This document shows positions 1 through 8,014 of a DNA stretch of 64,000 nucleotides, piece after piece (within the stretch, counting starts at the first letter, position 1; each line of letters begins with the position of its first letter). Source of the stretch: Pseudomonas kielensis (GTDB lineage Bacteria > Pseudomonadota > Gammaproteobacteria > Pseudomonadales > Pseudomonadaceae); contig NZ_JACMYG010000002.1 of assembly GCF_014236655.1 (NCBI RefSeq), forward strand, positions 186,001 through 250,000, read 5' to 3'. The position numbers and the translations under genes are program-made. Under the pieces are notes generated by a model. That model did no database searches, was not told the origin of the DNA, and worked only from the letters and a program-made list of their open reading frames with translations.

Positions 1-423
1 GCGCAGGTAGCGGGCAATGAAGTGCGCCAACTGGGTCTCGCGCTCGGCCAGTGCGGCGTCGGTGAAACCGCCACGAATCCACTTCAGGCTGTGCATGGGC
101 AGCCCCAGCCTGCGCAGGGCCTCGACACTTTCCTGGGGGCGAAACACGCTCAGGCGTTTCTCCGGCCACAGTTGCGAACCCGGGTAGCTGGCGCTGCCGT
201 CGGTGACGGATATCAGTTGCAGGGGATGCCCCAGGTTGGCGAACAATTGCAGCAGGCCGCCGCAGGTCACCACTTCATCGCCGGGGTGGGGGGCGATCAC
301 CACGGCGCGGGCGCCGGGTGCGATGAGCGACTGAGTGTTGATGACCGGCAGGTTGTCCAATTGGCGGGCGCCATTCCAGATCTGCGCGGGCAGGTTGCTG
401 TCCAGAAGCGAGGTGCTTTTCAT
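1..423 (-). CDS. PIG-L (LmbE-like) deacetylase, partial
   Basis: The reading frame opens with ATG at 423 and runs off the left edge, so only the first 141 codons are visible. Residues about 40-52 read VVIAPHPGDEVVTCGG, a variant of the metal-binding AHPDDE motif of the PIG-L/LmbE family. These are zinc-dependent hydrolases that remove acetyl groups from N-acetylglucosamine-type substrates. The Gly in place of the first Asp (PHPGDE) is a substitution at a motif position. The gene lies downstream of glgX on the same strand, separated by about 200 bp containing a hairpin, so it may be a separate unit. The substrate cannot be told from the sequence; the family call is fairly secure. Confidence 0.7.
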   Translation of the reverse strand, partial: MKSTSLLDSNLPAQIWNGARQLDNLPVINTQSLIAPGARAVVIAPHPGDEVVTCGGLLQLFANLGHPLQLISVTDGSASYPGSQLWPEKRLSVFRPQESVEALRRLGLPMHSLKWIRGGFTDAALAERETQLAHFIARYLR

Positions 424-590
424 GTTGACACGTCCTTGTACGCGTGAGCTGTCGGTCGTCTCCCGATGCCTGACCGACAGGCTGAGTGTCTTGCTCCGTC
501 CATGCGCCCGGAACACCCTGGGGGCAGTTCCTCAAGGGCAGCGGGCAGAGTATTGCCCATGGTTCAGGGTTCGTCGCGTGCGCGGCGTGG

Positions 591-624
591 TCCCCCAGGT
601 TTTTTTTGTGGTGCACCTGGGGGA
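591..624. terminator. hairpin downstream of glgX
   Basis: A perfect 10-bp inverted repeat, TCCCCCAGGT (591-600) and ACCTGGGGGA (615-624), has a 14-nt loop that carries the T-run (plus strand). It begins six bases past the glgX stop codon. There is no T-tract after the second arm on the minus strand, so it may work as an RNA 3'-end stabiliser or a weak terminator and not as a classical intrinsic one. Confidence 0.4.
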
Positions 625-629
625 ACTCC

Positions 630-2792
630 TCAGTCTTCGTCGTGGTGCTGCAATTCGAACAGCAGCAGCGAGCGGCCGGTGACTGAGTATGAGTGCTCGA
701 ACTCGAAGCGCTCCTGGCCGCGGATCGAGGGCTGGTTGGTGTCGATCATGCAGGTCCAGAAGCCACCGTCCGGAACCGCGGGCAGGCTGAAATTGACGAT
801 GTCGTGGTGGGCGTTGACCACCAGCAGCAAGGTCGCATCGGCGCCCTTGCGGCGGATGCCGGTTTCCTGGGCGCGGCCGTCGAGCAGCATCCCGAGGCAG
901 CGGCCATGGCTGTCTTCCCACTGTTCGGTGGTCATCTCGCTGCCATCCGGGGCCAGCCAGGTCACGTCCTTGACCCCGATGTCTTCGTTGTAGCTGCCCA
1001 CCAGGAAACGCCCGCGACGCAGGATCGGGTAGGTCAGGCGCAGTTTGATCAGGCGTTTGACGAACTTGAGCAAGGCCTTGCCGTCGTCACTCAGGTCCCA
1101 GTTGACCCAGCCGATCTCGCTGTCCTGGCAGTAGGCGTTGTTGTTGCCGTGTTGGGTGCGGGCGAATTCGTCACCGGCCACCAGCATCGGTGTGCCCTGG
1201 GCCAGCAGCAGGGTGGCGAAGAAATTGCGCATCTGCCGTTGGCGCAGTTCGTTGATCTCGGGATCGTCGCTCGGGCCTTCGACGCCATGGTTCCAGGACA
1301 GGTTGTTGTTGCTGCCGTCCTGGTTGTCTTCGTCGTTGGCTTCGTTGTGCTTGTCGTTGTAGGACACCAGGTCGTTGAGGGTGAAACCGTCGTGGGCGGT
1401 GACGAAATTGACCGAGGCGTAGGGCCGGCGCCCGCGCTGGTTGAACATGTCGCCGGAGGCGGTCAGGCGTCCGGCGAAGTCGGCCAACTGGCCGTCGTCA
1501 CCTTTCCAGAACGCGCGCACGGTGTCGCGAAAACGATCGTTCCATTCCACCCATCCCGGCGGGAATCCACCCACCTGGTACCCCCCGGGGCCGCAGTCCC
1601 AGGGTTCGGCGATCAGCTTGACCTGGCGCAGCACCGGGTCCTGGCGGCAGGCCACGAGGAAGCTGTGGCGCTCGTCGAAACCATCGTGGTAACGCCCGAG
1701 GATGGTTGCCAGGTCGAAGCGGAAACCGTCGACGTGCATCTCCGTGGCCCAGTAACGCAGGGAGTCGGTGACCATCTGCAGCACGCAAGGGTGGCTCAGG
1801 TCGAGGGTGTTGCCGGTGCCTGAGTCGTTGATGTAGAAACGCTTGTCGTCCGGCATCAGGCGATAGTAGGAGGCGTTGTCGATGCCGCGCATGGACAGGG
1901 TCGGTCCCTGTTCGTTGCCTTCGGCGGTGTGGTTGTAGACCACGTCGAGAATCACCTCCAGATTGGCTTCGTGCAGGTGCGCGACCATCTCCTTGAACTC
2001 GGCGATCTTGCCGCTGGCCAGGTAGCGTGGGTCGGGAGCAAAAAAGGCGATGCTGTTGTAGCCCCAGTAGTTGGTCATGCCTTTGTGCAGCAGGTGCTGG
2101 TCGTTGACGAAGGCATGGATCGGCAGCAGTTCCACCGACGACACCCCCAGCTTGCGGATGTGCTCCAGCAGGTCATCGACCATCAGCCCGGCGAAGGTGC
2201 CGCGCACCGCCTCCGGAACCGCCGGGTGGCGCATGCTGATGCCGCGCACGTGAGTCTCATAAATGATCGTTTTGTCCCAGGGCACACTGACTCGGTGGTC
2301 GTGGCCCCAGGTGTGCGCCGGGTCGATCACCTTGCACTTGGGTACGAATGGCGCACTGTCACGTTCGTCGAAGCTGAGGTCGGCGTCCGGGTGGCCGATG
2401 GTGTAGCCAAACAGCGCTTCGGACCATTTCAGCTCGCCGACCAGTTGCTTGGCGTAGGGGTCGATCAACAGTTTGTGATGGTTGAAACGATGACCGTTCT
2501 GCGGGTCGTAAGGACCATACACACGATAGCCATAGATCAGCCCCGGATGGGCATCGGGCAGGTAACCGTGAAAGATCTCGTCGGTGTACTCGGGCAGTTC
2601 GATGCGTTCGAGTTCGACTTTCCCGGCATCGTCGAAGATGCACAGTTCGACCTTGGTCGCGTTCGCCGAGAAGATCGCGAAGTTGACCCCCAGACCATCC
2701 CAGGTCGCGCCCAGCGGGAAGGGCAGCCCTTCACGAATCCGCGAGGTTTCTGCGCCATGGGCTGGTTTTGCGGTGTTGTCGGGTGAGGTCAT
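630..2792 (-). CDS. glgX: glycogen debranching enzyme GlgX
   Basis: A 720-residue GH13 isoamylase-type enzyme that hydrolyses alpha-1,6 branch linkages in glycogen trimmed by phosphorylase. It has an N-terminal carbohydrate-binding module (LPFPLGATWDGLGVNFAIFS), the nucleophile segment VDGFRFDLAT, the acid/base segment LIAEPWDCG, and the diagnostic NFVTAHDGFTLNDLVSYN block followed by an Asn/Asp-rich loop. Length is normal for Pseudomonas GlgX. It is the last enzyme of the glgA-treZ-malQ-treY-DUF2934-glgX run. By delivering linear maltodextrins it would feed both MalQ and the TreY/TreZ trehalose route. A 72-bp gap separates it from the DUF2934 gene. Confidence 0.95.
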   Translation of the reverse strand: MTSPDNTAKPAHGAETSRIREGLPFPLGATWDGLGVNFAIFSANATKVELCIFDDAGKVELERIELPEYTDEIFHGYLPDAHPGLIYGYRVYGPYDPQNGHRFNHHKLLIDPYAKQLVGELKWSEALFGYTIGHPDADLSFDERDSAPFVPKCKVIDPAHTWGHDHRVSVPWDKTIIYETHVRGISMRHPAVPEAVRGTFAGLMVDDLLEHIRKLGVSSVELLPIHAFVNDQHLLHKGMTNYWGYNSIAFFAPDPRYLASGKIAEFKEMVAHLHEANLEVILDVVYNHTAEGNEQGPTLSMRGIDNASYYRLMPDDKRFYINDSGTGNTLDLSHPCVLQMVTDSLRYWATEMHVDGFRFDLATILGRYHDGFDERHSFLVACRQDPVLRQVKLIAEPWDCGPGGYQVGGFPPGWVEWNDRFRDTVRAFWKGDDGQLADFAGRLTASGDMFNQRGRRPYASVNFVTAHDGFTLNDLVSYNDKHNEANDEDNQDGSNNNLSWNHGVEGPSDDPEINELRQRQMRNFFATLLLAQGTPMLVAGDEFARTQHGNNNAYCQDSEIGWVNWDLSDDGKALLKFVKRLIKLRLTYPILRRGRFLVGSYNEDIGVKDVTWLAPDGSEMTTEQWEDSHGRCLGMLLDGRAQETGIRRKGADATLLLVVNAHHDIVNFSLPAVPDGGFWTCMIDTNQPSIRGQERFEFEHSYSVTGRSLLLFELQHHDED

Positions 2793-2864
2793 AAAAACTC
2801 CTGTAGCGCATGACCGGCATCGACCTGAGGTGGTCGATGCGGTTGTCGTAGCCGCTGTCGTGGG

Positions 2865-3143
2865 TCAACTGGCCGGTTTGCGCGGGGCGCGGGGCTTTTT
2901 CGCGGCGACGCTTTTTTCCCCTGGCGGGGTGACGACCTGGGCGGCGCCGGCCTTGGCCTTGGTTTTCGTTGCGGGCGGGGCCTTGGCTTTTGGCGTTTTT
3001 ACCGGCTTGGCCGGTGCCAGGGCTTCGGCTTCCGCCAGTTTGCGGGCCATCTCCCAGTGGCGCGCTTCCTGTCCTTGGGGTTGACCCTCGGACTCCCAGA
3101 TCTGATAGGCAAATTCACGAACGCGTTTTTCATCGGTACTCAT
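2865..3143 (-). CDS. DUF2934 family small protein
   Basis: A 92-residue protein. Residues 1-37 (EKRVREFAYQIWESEGQPQG, then HWEMARKLAEAEA) match the short DUF2934 domain, which carries the pattern AYxxWExxGxPxG...HWxxAE. The rest is a low-complexity Lys/Ala/Pro-rich tail (APAKPVKTPKAKAPPATKTK and similar), strongly basic and probably disordered. A good ribosome-binding site (AGGAG) precedes the ATG. It lies 21 bp after treY and before glgX on the same strand, so it is almost certainly co-transcribed with the glycogen/trehalose enzymes. No function is known; the tail resembles histone-like nucleic-acid-binding tails, but this is only a composition argument. Confidence 0.8.
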   Translation of the reverse strand: MSTDEKRVREFAYQIWESEGQPQGQEARHWEMARKLAEAEALAPAKPVKTPKAKAPPATKTKAKAGAAQVVTPPGEKSVAAKKPRAPRKPAS

Positions 3144-3164
3144 CGCAATGCTCCTGAGTTGAAC

Positions 3165-5936
3165 TCAAGTCTGGATAAACAGATTGACCGGGAAATCCCC
3201 CAGCGCGGCGCTGATCAGCAACTCTGTGTGATGTGTGACTTGCACCGTGGAAAAAAGTCCCTTCAGTTTTCCCCCGCGAGGGGTGAACGGTAGAGTGACC
3301 CGGGTATCGCCCCACTGAGGGGCAGGAACCAACGGTGTGGCACTGCTTTCCAGCAGCGCGGCGACCCGGACCGGCACCAGCACAATCGCCCACTGGCCCT
3401 GGTGCTCGCGGGCAAACGCCAGCACACGTGGGGCCTGGCTGCCTGACACCGGCAAGGGCAGGTAACGCCCGGCGCGAAACAGTTCGGCATGCTCGGCGCG
3501 TACTGCCAGGGTGCGGGCGATCAAGGCTTGCTTGATGTGCCCGTCCTGCCAGGTGTCGAGCAACCGGGCCGGATCTGGTTGGTGCTCCAGTGCCTGCATC
3601 CGTGCCTGGAAATCCACCGGCCGCCGGTTGTCCGGGTCCACGAGGCTGAAATCCCAGAACTCGTTGCCCTGGTACAGGTCCGGGACCCCCGGCACTGTCA
3701 TGCGCAGAAAGGTTTGCGCCAATCCATTCAGGCCGCCACCGCTGGCAATCACCGCTACGGCGTCGGCGATACGGGTGCGCAGCGCGAGCCCCTCGGGGGC
3801 GAGCAATAGGCGCTCGGTAAAATGCCGGGCGCTCTGTTCGTAAGCGTCGTTGGCAGCACTCCAACTGCTGTGCAGCTTGGCTTCGCGCAGGGCTTTTTGT
3901 TGCCACTGCCACAGGCGCTCACAGTAATCGGTCAGGGCCGGCAGGTCGTCGCAGCGCAAACCCAGAGGCCAGCTGCCGAGCAGCGCCTGGTAGAGAATCA
4001 GTTCGTCCCCGGCTGCCGGCGCCTGGGCGTCTTCACGTAGAACCGCGGCCTCGGTGCGCCAGGTGTCGACCTGTTGCGCATACCAGGCGCTGCGTTCGCT
4101 GAGTACGGCCAACCGCGCCCGGCTGTCTTCACCGCGCTTGTGGTCGTGGGTGGCGCTGGTCAGCAGATTGTTCGGGAAGGCTGCCAGACGCTGGATGCAG
4201 GCGGCATGGAAATCGGAAAAGGGCGCACTGAATTGCTCGGTATCAAACCCGACATCGTTGCGCGACAGCAGCACGCCCGAGCGATAGAGCGCGGTGTCCT
4301 CCACGGCCTTGGCCGCCGCCGGTGATGTCAGTTGCTGGAACCGCACGCAGGCGTGCTTGAGCAGCTTGCGTTGGCGCCCCACCGGACGCTCGCGCCAAGG
4401 CTGGCCGCCCAGCCACAGGGCAATGTTGTCGAGCACCGGCCAGTCGGCTTCGCCCAGGGTCTGGCGGGCACCGTCCATGGCCTGCTGGAAAAACACCTGG
4501 TCCTCGGCGGAGCGTCCGCGGGGGCTGATGTAGGTGCGGTACACCGGGAAATGCACGATCAGTTCCTGCAGCGCCCGGCGAATGGCACCGAGGGTCAGGT
4601 CGCGGGTCATTACGTCATCGCGGGCCACTTGCAACAGGGCCTGGGCGACGCTTTCAAAATCGCCGGCCAGCGAGCCGTTGAGTATCTGCTGGCGGGCCAG
4701 GTGCGCTTCCTCGATGAACGCCTGTGGACGTTCGCTGTGCCGTTGCCACAGCTCGCCCAGGGCTAACGCGCCGTGCGGGTCGTGCTGCAGCAACGACAGT
4801 TGATTCATGAACTCATAGCCGGTGGTGCCATCGACCCCCCAGTCGCGACGCAGGGTTTCCCCGGGGCCGAGAATCTTTTCCACGTAGATCGGGATGTGCC
4901 GTGACGGTACCAGGGCGTCGACCCGGCGCCGCAGTTTGCGGCAGTAACCCCGTGGGTCGGCGAGCCCGTCGATGTGGTCGATGCGCAAGCCGTCCACCAG
5001 GCCGTCGGCCAGCAACTCGAAGAGTTTGCCGTGGGTGGCTTCGAACACGGCAGGGCGCTCGACCCGCAGGCCGCCCAGTTCATTGACGTCGAAGAAGCGC
5101 CGCCAGTTGATGTCGTCCGCCGCCGTGCGCCAACTGGCCAGGCGATAACTCTGGCGCTCCAGCAGGTGGTGCAGGCGGGTGAAACCTTCGGGCTGGCGAG
5201 CGTCATGCAGCGCCAGGTTGTGTTCGATGCAGCTGGCCAGCGCGGGCTCCCTGGCCAACTGCGCCAAGGCCTGTTGCAAGGGGCCGGCCAGCGAATGGGC
5301 GGCGGTCTGGTGACGCAGGTGGGTAAAACCCTCGGCGAGGGTTTTCAGTGCGCCGCTGTGTTCGACGCTCAGACGCTCGTCGGGCATCAGCAGCGTTGCA
5401 TAGTCCATTGGACAGATCGGGAAGTGGTGTTCGTAGTGCTCGGCATAAAACCGCCCCTGCGCCGAGTCAAAGCGCAGCGCCAGGCTACCGTCCTGCAAGG
5501 CGCTGCCATAGTCGCTGCCCAGGAACGGCAGGAGCAACTGGCCTTCGAGCAGCGGGTCGGGCGAGTGCCACTGGATATCGAAGAACTCGCCATAGGGGCT
5601 GAGTCGTCCCCACTCCAGCAGGTCCTGCCACCAGGGATTGTCGGCGCCACCGACGGCCATGTGATTGGACACGACGTCGAGAATCAGGCCCATGTCGTGG
5701 GCCCGCAGGGTCTTGACCAGGCGCCGCAGCGCCGCTTCACCCCCCAGTTGCGGATTGACCTGGCCAGGGTCGACCACATCGTAGCCGTGCATCGAGCCGC
5801 TGCGGGCCTTGAGCAGCGGCGAGGCATACAGGTGGCTGATGCCGAGCCGGGCGAAATAGGGCACCAGCGGCACCGCGTCATCCAGGGTAAAACCGTGATG
5901 AAACTGCAGCCTGACGGTGGCCCGCAGACTACTCAT
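3165..5936 (-). CDS. treY: maltooligosyltrehalose synthase TreY
   Basis: A 923-residue GH13 enzyme that isomerises the reducing-end alpha-1,4 bond of a maltodextrin to alpha,alpha-1,1, giving maltooligosyltrehalose. Recognisable blocks are the N-terminal LRATVRLQFHHGFTLDDAVP and ISHLYASPL, DVVSNHMAV, the nucleophile region GLRIDHIDGLADPRGY, the acid/base region PIYVEKILGPGE followed by GTTGYEFMNQL, and the C-terminal PGVPDLYQGNEFWDFSLVDPDNRRPVD. Its ATG overlaps the malQ stop by four bases (ATGA), indicating translational coupling. Its product is the substrate of TreZ, encoded two genes upstream. Family length and motif order are normal. Confidence 0.95.
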   Translation of the reverse strand: MSSLRATVRLQFHHGFTLDDAVPLVPYFARLGISHLYASPLLKARSGSMHGYDVVDPGQVNPQLGGEAALRRLVKTLRAHDMGLILDVVSNHMAVGGADNPWWQDLLEWGRLSPYGEFFDIQWHSPDPLLEGQLLLPFLGSDYGSALQDGSLALRFDSAQGRFYAEHYEHHFPICPMDYATLLMPDERLSVEHSGALKTLAEGFTHLRHQTAAHSLAGPLQQALAQLAREPALASCIEHNLALHDARQPEGFTRLHHLLERQSYRLASWRTAADDINWRRFFDVNELGGLRVERPAVFEATHGKLFELLADGLVDGLRIDHIDGLADPRGYCRKLRRRVDALVPSRHIPIYVEKILGPGETLRRDWGVDGTTGYEFMNQLSLLQHDPHGALALGELWQRHSERPQAFIEEAHLARQQILNGSLAGDFESVAQALLQVARDDVMTRDLTLGAIRRALQELIVHFPVYRTYISPRGRSAEDQVFFQQAMDGARQTLGEADWPVLDNIALWLGGQPWRERPVGRQRKLLKHACVRFQQLTSPAAAKAVEDTALYRSGVLLSRNDVGFDTEQFSAPFSDFHAACIQRLAAFPNNLLTSATHDHKRGEDSRARLAVLSERSAWYAQQVDTWRTEAAVLREDAQAPAAGDELILYQALLGSWPLGLRCDDLPALTDYCERLWQWQQKALREAKLHSSWSAANDAYEQSARHFTERLLLAPEGLALRTRIADAVAVIASGGGLNGLAQTFLRMTVPGVPDLYQGNEFWDFSLVDPDNRRPVDFQARMQALEHQPDPARLLDTWQDGHIKQALIARTLAVRAEHAELFRAGRYLPLPVSGSQAPRVLAFAREHQGQWAIVLVPVRVAALLESSATPLVPAPQWGDTRVTLPFTPRGGKLKGLFSTVQVTHHTELLISAALGDFPVNLFIQT

Positions 5937-8014
5937 CGATCACGCTCGCTGGCTTGCAGGCGTGCGCAGGCGAGCATTTCCAGGCGCCGCGCGGCGTCGG
6001 CATCGTCCAGCAGTTGCTTGCTGTCGGCGGGCAAGCGTCGCCGCCAGTTGGGGTGGGTGTCGACGGTGCCCGGCAGATTGGGCTGTTCGTCCAGGCCCAG
6101 GGCGTCTTCCAGCGGTAGCAACACCAGCGGCGCCCGGGTATGCCCGAGAAAACGCACGCTGGCATCGAGCACTTGGTCAGTCTCGTGCTGCTCTTCACGA
6201 AAGTTCTGCGGGTCCTGGCTCAGCGCGCTGCGCAGGCTGTCACGCTCGCGCTGGCGGTGGGCGCGCCAGTGGGTTTCGTCGTCGCCGGTCACCAGCCCGA
6301 GACGGGCGTTCCATTCGATGTCACGGCCATGCCACCAGCCGTTGAGCGTAGGCAGGTCGTGGGTGCTGGTGGTGGCCAGGGCGTTGTCGGGCCAGTCGAG
6401 AATCGGCCGGAAGCGCGTGCTGTGATCCTGTTCGAACAGCAGCACGCGCATGCCGAGGATCGAGCGGGCGATGAGTTTTTCCCGCAGGCCATCGGGCACG
6501 GTGCCGAGGTCTTCGCCGAGGACGATCGCCTGGTGCCGGTGCGACTCCAGCGTCAGCAGGCGCAGCAGGTCGTCCACCGGGTAATACAAGTAGGCACCGT
6601 CACAGGGCGGCGCGCCGAGGGGGATGACCCACAGTCGTTGCAGGCCCATCACATGGTCGATACGCAAGCCGCCGGCGTGGGCAAAGTTGGCCCGCAGCAT
6701 TTCGATGAAGGCGCGAAAGCCATTGCGTACCAGGCCTTCAGGTGAAAACGCGGAGATCCCCCAGCCCTGGCCGGCGCGGTTGAGAATGTCCGGTGGCGCG
6801 CCAACGGTGAGCGAGGCCAACAGTTCGTCCTGGCGACTCCAGGCTTGACTGCCACCGCCGTCCGCCCCGACCGCGAGGTCGGCAATCAGGCCGATGCCCA
6901 TGCCGCTGCTGCGGGCGACGTTTTGCGCACGCTGCAGGCAGCGCGCGATCAGCCATTGGCAAAACGCGTAGAAGCCGATGCGTCCGGCATGCTGTTCGGC
7001 GAAGGCCGCCAGTTCCGGGCTGCGCGGGTTGCGCCAGGGCTCGGGCCAATGGCGCCAGTCCAGGCTTTCGCCACGGGCGGCGCAGACCTCTTGCAGGGCT
7101 TCGAAACGGCAGTGGTTTTCCAGGGCTTCGCCACCGCTGTGGCGGAAGCTGCTGAAGTCGGCGTGCAACGGATGATCACCGCGGGCAAAGCCTTCGTACA
7201 GGGCCTGGTAGAGTTTCTGCTTGGCCTGGGCTGCCGCGGGCCAGTCCACCAGGGGCTGGCTTTCCAGCTGGGCGAGCTCGTCGGCCAGCTCGGTGGCCTC
7301 GATGGCCATGCGCAGGGCGCGTTCGCCAAGGATCTCGCCGGGCGCGGCATACAGGCTGTTGAGGAACAGCCGACTGGACGGTGAGTAGGGGCTGAAGCGC
7401 TGGGTGTCGCAGCTGAACATCGCGTGCATCGGGCTGATAGCCAGCGCTTCAGCGCCGCGTTCACCGGCAACCCGGGCCAGCTCTTCGAGGGCCTGGGTGT
7501 CACCAATACCGCCGTCGCCGGGGCGGCGCAAGGCGTACAACTGCACGCTCAGGCCCCACGCTCGCGGGGTGTCGCTGTCCACGGCCGAGGCGACGCTGTG
7601 ACAGTGCAGGGGCGCCACGGCCAGGGTGAAGTAGCGGCCAGCGATGCTGACTTCCTGGTAACCCACCGGGATCAGCCCCGGCAACTGCGCCTCGCCGTCG
7701 AGTTTCAGGTTGAGGATGGCGCCGTCCTCCAGATGAATCTCGCAGGGGCTGTGCGGTTCGAAGTAACGCGCCAGGTCAAGCCGGGCCCCGACATCCACGG
7801 TCAACAGCGGTGGCAACTGGCTGCGCGCCTGGCTCTGCTGTACCTGCAACAGGCTGGCGTCGATTTCCTGGGCACTGCCGGCCGGGTGGCCGAGACCGTT
7901 GAGGACGGCGCGCAGAACTGCCGGAGCCACTTTTTGTGCGCGCCCATTGGCGTCGATCCAGTCCACGGCCAGGCCGGCCCGGCTGGCGAGAATTTCCAGT
8001 TGCGCATCGCTCAT
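5933..8014 (-). CDS. malQ: 4-alpha-glucanotransferase MalQ (amylomaltase)
   Basis: A GH77 amylomaltase of 693 residues that transfers alpha-1,4-glucan segments between maltodextrins, disproportionating short oligosaccharides. Key blocks are LRIDHVMGLQRLWVIP with the catalytic Asp, IVLGEDLGTVPDGLR with the acid/base Glu, and TSTHDLPTLNGWW. I place the start at 8014 because that ATG overlaps the treZ stop by four bases (ATGA). The frame is open to 8125, but that extra part is antisense-like sequence inside treZ. It sits between treZ and treY, so maltodextrin remodelling is coupled to trehalose formation. Confidence 0.93.
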   Translation of the reverse strand: MSDAQLEILASRAGLAVDWIDANGRAQKVAPAVLRAVLNGLGHPAGSAQEIDASLLQVQQSQARSQLPPLLTVDVGARLDLARYFEPHSPCEIHLEDGAILNLKLDGEAQLPGLIPVGYQEVSIAGRYFTLAVAPLHCHSVASAVDSDTPRAWGLSVQLYALRRPGDGGIGDTQALEELARVAGERGAEALAISPMHAMFSCDTQRFSPYSPSSRLFLNSLYAAPGEILGERALRMAIEATELADELAQLESQPLVDWPAAAQAKQKLYQALYEGFARGDHPLHADFSSFRHSGGEALENHCRFEALQEVCAARGESLDWRHWPEPWRNPRSPELAAFAEQHAGRIGFYAFCQWLIARCLQRAQNVARSSGMGIGLIADLAVGADGGGSQAWSRQDELLASLTVGAPPDILNRAGQGWGISAFSPEGLVRNGFRAFIEMLRANFAHAGGLRIDHVMGLQRLWVIPLGAPPCDGAYLYYPVDDLLRLLTLESHRHQAIVLGEDLGTVPDGLREKLIARSILGMRVLLFEQDHSTRFRPILDWPDNALATTSTHDLPTLNGWWHGRDIEWNARLGLVTGDDETHWRAHRQRERDSLRSALSQDPQNFREEQHETDQVLDASVRFLGHTRAPLVLLPLEDALGLDEQPNLPGTVDTHPNWRRRLPADSKQLLDDADAARRLEMLACARLQASERDR

